This document shows, in pieces, positions 55,087 to 64,000 of a stretch of DNA of 64,000 nucleotides. Below the pieces are notes generated by a model. That model did no database searches and had not been told where the DNA came from. It saw nothing but the letters and a program-made list of their open reading frames with translations. Position 1 is the stretch's first letter; each line of letters opens with the position of its first letter. The position numbers were made by a program, and so were the translations under genes. The stretch comes from Heliocidaris erythrogramma (Eukaryota; Echinodermata; Echinoidea; Camarodonta; Echinometridae): contig CM046858.1 in NCBI GenBank assembly GCA_025617745.1, positions 37,341,119 through 37,405,118 on the forward strand. The letters are read 5' to 3'.

Positions 55087-55530
55087 TATATATGTAGATG
55101 AGATAAACATGAATTCATTAAAACAAGCTTATATGAATAAAAGAATACATAAAGGCTTATATGCAATTCGAAACCAATATATCAACATTAATAAAGAATA
55201 ACAACCAAATACACTGTTTGTCATAATGTTAGCATAATTCGTATTTTCATAGTCATCCGTTGATTTAATCATATTTAAAAGCCTAAATAGATAACATTGA
55301 CCAGGTTCATTGATTACATAATGATTTTGTATTGTCGAGGTAAGGGTCGGTCAAGTGAAACATTCCATAACGTGGCCTATCTTATTGTTTGGTGATATGA
55401 AAGGCGGAGCCTCCTTTCTGCTGTTGTTTTGCTGTCCATTTCGTGCAGAAAGCCTACGTGTGTTAACAGCCCGTTTTCAGAGTTAGCTTGATCAATTCCT
55501 ACCAAATTTGGTACATTGATTCCTTACACT

Positions 55531-56526
55531 ATGCCTCGCCCAACGGCACTTGCAATTCGTCAGAGGGTCCTTGCACTCCGACGGAATGGACGGACACAGG
55601 CCCAGATTGCAGATATTCTTGGACTATCGCAGAGTTGTGTGTGCCGCATCCTCAGAAGACATCGAGAGGCGGGTACTTTGAGTCCAGAGAGATCTACAGG
55701 TCGACCACGAAGAACATCCGCACGGGATGACCGTCAACTGCTGAACATGTGCCGTAGGAACCGGAGAATGCCAGCGAGTCGTCTTTGAACGTTTCACGGG
55801 AAACCGTAAACAGGAGACTTGTCCAACATGGCTACAGAGCTCGGTGAATGACCAAGGTTCCACGTCTCACTGTTCGCCACCGGGTTGCTCGACTCCAGTG
55901 GGCTAGGAGGCACAGGAGATGGCAGCTTGGTCACTGGCGCCATGTAATCTTCACTGATGAAAGCCGGTACATCCTTGACCGCACCGATGGGAGGCAGAGG
56001 GTTCGACGATTGTGGGGCGAGAACCTCCGTAATGACTGTGTCCAGGAAACCAATCAAGCAGGTGGAGGTTCAGTGATGGTATGGGTCGGAATACATTATG
56101 GCGGAAAAACGCCATTGGCTGCACCTGAAGGAAACGTCAACGCCGTCGTGTACCGCGATATCCTGGAACGCCATTGTCTTCCATACGCGAGAAGAGTATA
56201 TGGCAATAACTTTCAGCTCCAAGACGACAATGCTCGATCACATAGGGCACGTCTGGTGAGGGAATTCCTTGACGCAGAGGACGTGCAGCAGATGCCTTGG
56301 CCTGCCTGTTCCCCCGACATGAACCCCCATTGAGCACGCCTGGGATGCATTGGGCCGTGCCATCAATGAGAGAAACAATCATCCTCAAAATGTGCAGGAG
56401 TTAGCCCAGGCACTGACCGAAGAGTGGGATGCACTGCCCTTGAACACCATCAACAACCTTGTGGACAGTTTGCCACGGGTAGCGGAGGCACTGGTGCGTG
56501 CCAGAGGTGGCCATACCAGGTACTAA
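55531..56526 (+). pseudogene. Tc1-type transposase, DD34E, with three lesions
   Basis: From MPRPTALAIRQRVLALRR a helix-turn-helix (QAQIADILGLSQSCVCRIL) and GRPR hook lead to the catalytic core. The core has VIFTDESRY, LQDDNARSHR and, after a frame change, NPIEHAWD, with 34 residues between the second Asp and Glu. It ends GGHTRY at 56526. Breaks are a one-base frame change near 55787, a stop near 55846 and an extra C in the run near 56327. No terminal repeats were found around it. It is a separate family from the transposase at 53954. Confidence 0.8.
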
Positions 56527-57229
56527 GTGACCCAACAAGATTAAAAAGAGGAACACTTCCCTTCAATCATCAAAAGATCCCAAGATTTTATTTTTCACGA
56601 TAAAATTATCATGGTTAAATATTTACCAAAAACGATACATTTTTTCAAGGAATCCAAGGTCTGGATGATTGTGTTTGTCAAAAGTGGTTTAAACCAGTGT
56701 ATAAAGTTTGTATGAATTAATGTTTTGTCTTATATTTTTTATTTCATATGTTGAGAACAGATTTATCAATAAAATCGGTGAATATATGAGCTTTATTTTG
56801 CAAAAAAAAAAATGACTCGTATTGTTGTCAATAGTGTACGAAAGGTAGAAAAAAAAATTATGCTACCATTATGACCAACAGTGTAAAATGTGTTCGACGT
56901 AAATTACGAATTCGAATGCTCAATGTGCGAACAAGAATGCTCTGAAATGAATTTGAATGCTGAAATAACGGTATTGCGCAATCGCATCACCTCCCGTTCT
57001 AAAGTGAATGACCGTTTTTAACGAACTTGACGCATTTTTGGCGAATTCGAATGAAATTAGTCTAAATTGGATTGATAATAGTACTAATACGAATGCATGA
57101 AATATTAATTTGAATACTTACGAAATTGACCGCCAAAACCTATTATTATAGATTCATTTGAAAATCTAAACTATGAATAGTGTCTACATTCATTTTTATA
57201 TTGTTTTCACTGAGCATATGTGCATCTCA
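56527..57229. repeat. Sequence after the Tc1 transposase and a right-type GGTTTT terminus
   Basis: 56880-57140 carries repeated GAATTCGAATG/GAATTTGAATG words and ends GACCGCCAAAACC followed by TA, the inverted form of the terminus at 53474. The stretch before it is AT-rich without features. Confidence 0.55.
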
Positions 57230-58755
57230 CGACTCACGACCATAGACATGCACTTGACTCATTGATCACACGTGAAAATGAAAATGTTATATCAAATGTA
57301 CCAGTACGGCCTGGTCTATCTGATCATTTTGCAATTTGGTGTCACATTAAAAACCTAAGCCCATTCGACAGAGTTTTTCAACTCGCAATTTGAAAATTTC
57401 TAGATAGGCATAGGTTTTGTGAAGGTCTCCGTTTAGCTTTGTCTGTTCCTGATTTAGAATAATTATGATGCTACATCTATGTGTATTCATTATGATAATT
57501 CTCTAAACGCTCTGTTAGATGAATTAGTTCCAAAGAAAACGAGAACTGTAGTTGTCAAACCGACGTGTCCTTTGATGACGGAAGATATCCGAGAGGCAAA
57601 GTGTTTGAGGCGGAGATTGGAACGGCGTTGGAGATCCAATAACTGAATTTGATCGTTCTCTGTTCACTGAACAGAGACGGTTAGTAATTCTTCTGATTGA
57701 CGAGGCACAGAGGGGTTATTACTATTTGGCAGTAGCAGACTGCACTGGCGATCAAAAGAAGTTGTTTCGGGTTATTAATAAACTATTGAATAGGAAAAAG
57801 GAACAAGTACTATGTCTGATTGTTTTTTTCTGACAAGTTAGTTTAAATAGCAATATTCGTCAAAGTCTTGACACTTGTAATGTCACAGATGATCACTCGC
57901 TGTCTGACAGCTCCGGTCAAGTTATGTCTGAATCTGTACCAGCCACAACTAGTGAGGTTCGAAGAATCGTCACGAATTCTCCACCTTCTACATGCGAACT
58001 TGATCCTATTCCAACTAGTCTTATTAAGGATATTGCTGATGATTTTACTCCATACATCCCCACGATTGTAAATTCATTTCTTCGTTCTGGCATTTTCCCT
58101 GAATGTCTAGAGTACGCACTCCTTAAACCTCACTTAAAGAATTTGAGCCTTGATAAACATGAGCCAAAGAACTATCGTCCAGTGGCAAATTTAAAGTATG
58201 TGGGGAAAGTGACTGAACGTGTACTATCTACCTGTCTCCAATCCTGCTTAAGTGAACAGAATCTTCAAAATCATTACCAATTAGCTTACAAGTAAAAGCA
58301 CAGTGTGAAAACGGCACTTCTAAAAGTTCAGAATGACATCTTAATCGAAATGGACAAAGGAAGACTTAGTTGTGTCTTCGATACTGTTGATCACCGTATT
58401 TTATTAATAGATTAAAACAGGATGGCATTGACGGAACGTCTCTTTATTTGTACTGTGTGGCCTTCCAAAATACGAAATCCAAAGATTACAAAATGTTCCA
58501 AATGCAGTTGCCCATCTTGTGACCAAGTCCACACCTTCAGTCCATACTACCCCAATATTTTAAGAACCTCCACTGGCTCCCTATAGAACAACGAATCAAA
58601 TATAAAATGTTACTACTTACTTACCGTTCGCTTCATAATCTTGCCCCTCCATATATTTCCTCTCTCATTCATTCCTCTTCAACTGCTCATACAGGTCTCC
58701 GTTCCTCCGCCTCCATAAAGTTTAAGGAATTACGAACAAAGAGAAGCTGGGGTGA
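57230..58755 (+). mobile_element. CR1/L2-like LINE, module C copy
   Basis: The most complete copy of the module-linked LINE. It has the end of the endonuclease (SDHFAIW) and the linker. Reverse transcriptase follows (CELDPIPTSLIKDIADDF, NYRPVANLKYVGKVTERVL, at 57924-58295) and then the post-RT WLPIEQRIKYKM region. Several frameshifts are present, and a deletion has removed part of the catalytic domain. Its last 340 bp and (ATT)n tail are replaced by the foldback element that starts at about 58760. Confidence 0.8.
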
Positions 58756-59125
58756 GGTTTATGCACGCTTGGGCTAAAACCACTTGGTCTAATTTCCATT
58801 TGGTCTCATTACCATTTCGTCTACTTTATTTTGTTGTCACTTGGTCTACTACCAGTTCGTCTAATGTCAGTTTGTCTAATTCCCAGTCAGTCTAAAACTA
58901 GTTGGTCTACAGGCATTTCGTCTAAAATCCACATGGTCCAGTATCCTTTTGGTCTACGTAGCATTTATATGGTCTAATGTGCAGTTGGTCTAACTTTCAT
59001 TTAGTCCATTTTCCATTTAGTCTAATTGTCAGTTGGTCTAAATGCCAGTTTGTCTAAACATCACTTTGTCTAATTATCACTAAGGCTAATTGCCTGTTGG
59101 GCTATTCCCTTTTCGTCTACGCACC

Positions 59126-59502
59126 TACCAACACTATGCGTCATTTTGTTGGCCATCCCTGGACAGGTTGTGGCCAGAGCTTTTTGAAAGGGCCTAGGGG
59201 GCCGGAGGTGCTTTCTTGACTCGACTCTATCCTGAGCTGATGTCAAAAACAAAAACAAAAAATACCGATATCTGTTAGAAAGAAGAAAAAAAAATGGTTT
59301 CATTTGACCAAATGTTTCTGAGAGTCTATGTTCTTTTTGCCTGTTTTGTACGTATTTTATATTGTACACAACGTATATTTTGTCAAACTAACCAATACAC
59401 CGCTGTGAGGCTGCATATTTGTTATATTATGGATACTCTATTGTTTAAGTATTTACATGACAAATCATGGAAAAAAGAAAGAGAAGGCAGTGAACAAGTA
59501 TA
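59126..59502. other. Interior of the GTCTAA foldback, left part: no gene recognised
   Basis: No domain, inverted copy or tandem repeat was noticed between the left array and the inner element. Confidence 0.4.
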
Positions 59503-60050
59503 GGTTTTCCCGGTCAATTTCAAACTTTCGCCAATCAATTTAACGTTTCGAGCAATCAATTTCGCCCGAAATGCGATCGCGGTAACAAATCAGAATTCAA
59601 ATTCGTCTTTGGCCGCTGAAAATCAACATCTCAGCGATCAAATTGCAAATTGCGCCAATCAATTTAAAACAATGAGCAATGGTATTCGTCAATCGTCATT
59701 CAAATTCGTCCATTCGTAACAATTCCGTCTTTGCGGTCATTCAAATTCGTTAATGAGCATGCATATTTGAAATAACTGCAATCAAATTAAGAATGTGAGG
59801 TTCGTATCAAGTAGAAAGTCAAAATGGGGAGGGTTTGGGGAACGCTTTATGTTAATACTTGGCCATGGTGTTGTTATGCTCATTTGGCAAATAACCAGAA
59901 ACATTTTCCTTCTTTTCATGTCAAATTTGGGTAGAAATTTGATCTCTTTTTTGATATGGTGTTTTGATTTCTTAAGGGGTCTATGCCCCGGTTCTCCCCC
60001 AATCCACCGTAAATATTTAGTTTACGGTGGATTGGGGGAGAACCGGGGCA

Positions 60051-60305
60051 TATTCATAACCGGAAAAGAGGATCGCTATTCATAATCAAAGAAGAGGGTC
60101 GCTATTCAAAATCGGAGAAGAGGGTCGCTATTCATAATTGGAGAAGAGGGTCGCTATTCATAATCGGAGAAGAGGGTCGCTTTTCATAATTGGAGAAGAG
60201 GGTCGCTATTCATAATCGGAAAAGAGGGTCGCTATTCATAATCGGAGCAGAGGGTCGCTATTCATAATTGGAGAAGAGGGTCGCTATTCATAATCAAAGA
60301 AGATT
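60051..60305. repeat. 26-bp tandem repeat, about ten units
   Basis: Unit GAAGAGGGTCGCTATTCATA plus ATCGGA/ATTGGA, alternating at two sites. It sits in the centre of the inverted-repeat element. No unique spacers separate the units, so it is not a CRISPR-like array. Confidence 0.85.
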
Positions 60306-60597
60306 ATTTGTAAAAAAATTGGAATATGATTTTCATTGTTCAATGAAACACTCAAATATGAAAGAATCAAATTAGCAAACAAAATTATATTGGATGTGAG
60401 ACACCCCACTGCTGTGTAGAAGCAATATGGCGAGGGGCGATGAAACAACTACACCCCCAGCTTAGCCAGGCGGGCAAAAGAGGGTCATGCCCCCCCCCCC
60501 CCCCCCCCCAGTCAGCCCCTTAGAAAAAAGGCGAGAGCGAAAAAGCGGAGGAAGTGAGATAAAAAAGCCTAAAAAGGCCCAATCCACCGTAAACTAA
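60306..60597. other. Central unique segment of the inverted-repeat element
   Basis: AT-rich, then a long poly(C) run (about 60491-60510) and a segment reading AAGGCGAGAGCGAAAAAGCGG. The inverse complement of that segment appears at about 61885-61935 in the outer foldback. Confidence 0.5.
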
Positions 60598-61115
60598 ATA
60601 TTTAGTTTACGGTGGATTGGGGAGAACCGGGGCATAGACCCCTTAAGAAATCAAAACACCATATCCAAAAAGAGATCAGATTTCTACCCAAATTTGACAT
60701 GAAAAGAAGGAAAATGTTTCTGGTTATTTGCCAAATGAGCATAACAACACCATGGCCAAGTATTAACATAAAGCGTTCCCCAAACCCTCCCCATTTTGAC
60801 TTTCTACTTGATACGAACCTCACATTCTTAATTTGATTGCAGTTATTTCAAATATGCATGCTCATTAACGAATTTGAATGACCGCAAAGACGGAATTGTT
60901 ACGAATGGACGAATTTGAATGACGATTGACGAATACCATTGCTCATTGTTTTAAATTGATTGGCGCGATTTGCAATTTGATCGCTGAGATGTTGATTTTG
61001 AGCGGCCAAAGACGAATTTGAATTCTGATTTGTTACCGCGATCGCATTTCGGGCGAAATTGATTGCTCGAAACGTTAAATTGATTGGAGAAAGTTTGAAA
61101 TTGACCGGGAAAACC

Positions 61116-62639
61116 TATATTAATTCCAGCAATTAAAGACATCAGCCTGTCCGAATTTTGAAATATACACTTTATTCATCCACGGGGAGCTATATATTTT
61201 CTGAACAAATTGAAACCAACTTCATGAGATTCCGTTTCCTGTGGAATGAGTAACAGCGTCCCGAATGTTGAGCCCCGGTGGTTTTTCTGACGAGGGCCCC
61301 GTCTCTGAGGAACGCTACTTTGCGATGATGACGACATATCGTGTAGACGCAATCGGAGCTGTATACATGACATGTCGTCACACGTCTAGCGACCCCCTGC
61401 AGTTTCATCTCTTGTTACGCAATAGGGAGGGGGCGGACCAAAAAAAAATTATCTTTTTTATTTTTTATGGATAAACGGAGACGAAAATTTATGAATACCC
61501 AGGGTAATTATATTCTTTGTTTACTAAGCTTTACGTCAATATATGGTTGTTTTGGGTCAGGCTGAGGTCTTTAAGATATCCCCCGCCTGAAGCTTGCTCG
61601 GTATACGCTCACTCGCACTCATCATAACTCATGTCAGTAACATCAAGTCCTATCTATCTCATTTATTGAGAGATTGTGCTTGAAATTAAATGCTTTTGCG
61701 GCATCTTCGTCATGTATAGGCCCCTAATGCAAGCTTCATGCATGACCTTACACAAAGCCGCGTAGCCAGGGGGTGGGTGCAGGGACATTGTGGCAAATTT
61801 GAGAGAAAGATAAAGGGGAGTATCCCCATCCCGCGAAAACTTTGCTGTTTTAGCAAATTTGGATAGAAACATAACGGCTCGTAGCAACTTTTTAGGCTTT
61901 TTTCTCTCACTTCCCCCGCTTTTTCGCTCTCGCTTTTTTTTTGGGGGGGGGGGGGGCGACCCCACCTATCAACCCCCCCCCCCCCGGCTCCGCGCCTCCT
62001 TCCAGAAGAACATAGTATTTTTGGTCGCTCGCTTGCAAGTTAGGAGTAGAGCAGAATTGCCCATTCAGTGCAAAGATTAGAAAATATATCCTTAAAATTT
62101 AATGTGTGTTAAATATAATTTAGGGGTTCAGCAACGTATCAAAACGCCAGTTTCCATTCTTTTATTCACCCTTTATAAATTCCCCCTTTTACCCAGTTGG
62201 TTGAATCCCCACGTCTGTGGGTCGTCTTGCCCCTCCTATGAAAATACCCTGGCACCGCCCCTAGCTTTTATTGACTACTTGCACAAACATTTGTACATCG
62301 GATATCAAATAAGAAACATGATTATCAACAGAAACACATTATCAACCAAACAAACATAATTTGAAGTGCAATACAAAATCAGGTTCTTCTATTCAAGTCA
62401 TGAAAGGAAGAGGAGACCTATGAATGTTTTAATTACGAAAAAATAATACCAAATAATTGATTTTAATAAATTAAATCATTAATATATAAAATGTAGGGGT
62501 TTAGATTGATCTTGATATAAGCAGCAACAAGGTGAATAACTCTTAATGCACATTTACTTAGATGACATCTTTGAAGTTTCATTTCTTTAAAGTTTCATTT
62601 CCCTGTCCTTTCTCAACTTGCTACTAAATGGCCAGAAGA
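61116..62639. other. Interior of the GTCTAA foldback, right part: no gene recognised
   Basis: Contains poly(G)/poly(C) tracts (about 61937-61953 and 61973-61985) and short hAT-like words (GCGTAGCCAGGGGGT near 61761, GGCACCGCCCCTAG near 62251). No transposase or host gene is visible. Confidence 0.45.
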
Positions 62640-62902
62640 ATAAATAGTAATTAGACCAAATGGCCATTAGACTATATGAAAATTAGACCAAATGATAAGT
62701 AGCCCAGCTGGTTATTGTACTAAATAGAATTGGACCAAATGATAGGTAGATCATATGGTATTAGCCAAAGTAGGTGTATCCCAAATGGATATTATACTCT
62801 GTGGCTTGTAGCCAAAATGACTTATAGACTATTTGGAAATAGACGAAGTGAAAATTAGCCCAAATGGGTTTTAGACTAAATGGGGTTAGCCATTTATTTA
62901 TT

Positions 62903-64000
62903 CATCTTAGCAAAGCTCATGATAACCCGATCAGAAACAGAAAACGGTGTTGACAGATTTCCATCAAATATTATCATGGATGTGCTTTACACTACCAGTA
63001 TGATTACAATGCATTATTTCTCACTCAGTATCCGTATATTTAAGTATATTACACACGTATTGATAAAAATAACCTTAAAAAATTCTACATTATCTTTTGA
63101 TATATAAACACCGTATTTCATGCACAACCAAATGACAGAATCAGCCACAGATTTTTGTCTTTAAAAAACAATAAAATCAGCACTATTTTCACTTGAGCCA
63201 ACATGATATCAACAACATCAAATAACCAACTCAATGTCCAAGGAGTCACATGGACATTGTGTATATCAGTTCATCCTTCGTCACACAAGACGTAAATAGT
63301 TTCATAAGCTTGAGGCAAGCCTTTTCAGAATTTGTTATTCGTATAGCACGGCAATCTTAATCTCAGTGTGTATACTACCGCCCTCCAGCAGCCCGGCTAT
63401 CAACGCTTGATAGCCAGACTTCGTCCTGAAAGCCAGGACAGGCGATTAATTGTCACGGGCCGAGGGGGAGGGGGACAGGGGGTCATTGACGGTTTGTCCC
63501 CACCACAAAAGAAGATCTTGCATTTTGCAGTTTTTTTAATGCATTTGGAGGACCGAGGGAGAATAATCTGCTGTTAGGAACATTTCGGTCACCCAGGCAA
63601 ATCCAAGCGTTAAGCACAGTTAGCACACAAGGGTATTTACAATTTTCTGGGGGGGGGGGGGACAAATCGTCAAATAATTTAAGGGAGATGCTTTCCTCAT
63701 GCGCTTATTATAGCTAGGTCCTATATTAGGCGTTTACACTGACTAGTGTAAACACAGGAAACTTTCTACCTAAATCAGAGCAATGGTTTAGAGATCTTCA
63801 GTAATATTGTACTATTTGAATACTAGTACACGAGTAAGCGTTGCGACCGAGCAAAAATATTCCTATTTTGAATAATGAAAGTTCACATTTAAACATGGTG
63901 CGTAAACATGGTTTTGCATCCTTTACATGGGAGACAAACTGTTTTATTGGAGGGCCACCCCTTATCTATAAATTTAAAAAAGAAATACTCGTTATTTGCA
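62903..64000 (+). repeat. Repeat R1, third copy, running off the window end
   Basis: Aligns with 10037-11405 and 31621-32690 to the last base. In both complete modules R1 is followed within about 150-200 bp by the stop codon of a minus-strand type I receptor gene, so another copy is expected just outside. Confidence 0.75.

Larger units (their letters stand above)
59503..61115. mobile_element. Non-autonomous inverted-repeat element with GGTTTT ends
   Basis: The arms (59503-60020 and about 60598-61115) are near-identical inverted copies over 500 bp, and TA flanks both ends. The terminus GGTTTTCCCGGTCAATTTC and the repeated CATTCAAATTCG words match the transposase-bearing element at 53474, so the two belong to one family. 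Each arm ends inward in a small palindrome (CCACCGTAAA, ATATTTAGTTTACGGTGG). The same open frame appears in both arms on opposite strands because of the inversion. Confidence 0.8.
58760..62890. mobile_element. Foldback element with GTCTAA arrays at both ends, nested insertions inside
   Basis: The left arm (58770-59125) holds about 21 units of 15-17 bp around TTGGTCTAAT. The right arm (62640-62890) holds the inverted pattern (ATTAGACCAAA). In modules A and B the LINE tail runs straight into R1; here the LINE stops and R1 begins on either side of this block. The block is thus one insertion with loss of about 340 bp of LINE, or a replacement. Inside lie a second foldback (59503-61115), poly(C)/poly(G) tracts and no gene. 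Confidence 0.65.

Noticed and set aside
60051-60305. CRISPR-like array
   Set aside because: Units are directly adjacent with no unique spacers, the setting is an animal genome, and the array lies inside a transposable element.
59795-60823. Same open frame found twice (59795 plus and 60602 minus), apparently a conserved small protein
   Set aside because: It is a direct result of the inverted arms being near-identical; no domain or independent conservation.

Overview
The window is animal genomic DNA: AT-rich, crowded with LINE fragments, hAT, Tc1-like and piggyBac-like DNA elements, foldback elements and poly(C)/poly(G) tracts. No rRNA, tRNA gene or conserved housekeeping gene is visible. The mix of repeats, together with a cluster of single-exon, multi-copy transmembrane receptor genes, suggests a marine invertebrate deuterostome, most likely an echinoderm such as a sea urchin. 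That assignment is an inference from style only, held at about 50% confidence.

The core of the window is a tandem family of six intact intronless genes, all on the minus strand (stop to start: 6091-8274, 11576-13759, 20239-22437, 32840-35017, 39527-41659, 50117-52234), plus one pseudogene with only the ectodomain (about 28135-29354). Each protein has about 705-732 residues: a signal peptide, three Ig-like domains (the second with a textbook DxxYxC F strand), a Ser/Thr/Asn-rich stalk, one membrane span, and a tail of about 300 residues with conserved tyrosine motifs (YSSV, YAQP, YSxV and a C-terminal YxN). I do not recognise a named family. It reads as an uncharacterised, fast-evolving cell-surface receptor family, plausibly in immunity or self-recognition. 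There are two types: type I (genes 2 and 4, about 97% identical proteins) and type II (genes 1, 3, 5, 6 and the pseudogene).

Layout: 0-5.8 kb holds a retroelement scrap, a 105-bp tandem repeat, a foldback element and a LINE. Gene 1 lies at 6-8.3 kb. From 9.6 kb a module begins: [LINE 3' end] - [repeat R1] - [type I gene] - [spacer] - [type II gene]. Module A is 9.6-23.6 kb and module B is 29.6-42.2 kb. A third copy starts at 57.2 kb (LINE, then R1 to the window end) and predicts another type I gene just past base 64000. Module A carries a 1.9-kb retroelement insertion absent from module B. Between A and B lie a 2.3-kb foldback element and the pseudogene. Between gene 5 and gene 6 lie a decayed LINE, a TIR element and a GC-rich patch. 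Right of gene 6 lie two decayed Tc1/mariner-superfamily transposases and a nest of foldback elements.

Conserved flanks travel with the genes: about 270-400 bp on the 3' side and about 950 bp on the 5' side. All six 5' flanks hold one GAAANNGAAAG site (IRF/ISRE-like), 530-547 bp upstream of the start codon in genes 1-4. Gene 5 looks mosaic between gene 1-like and gene 3/6-like sequence, which suggests conversion or unequal exchange drives the family.
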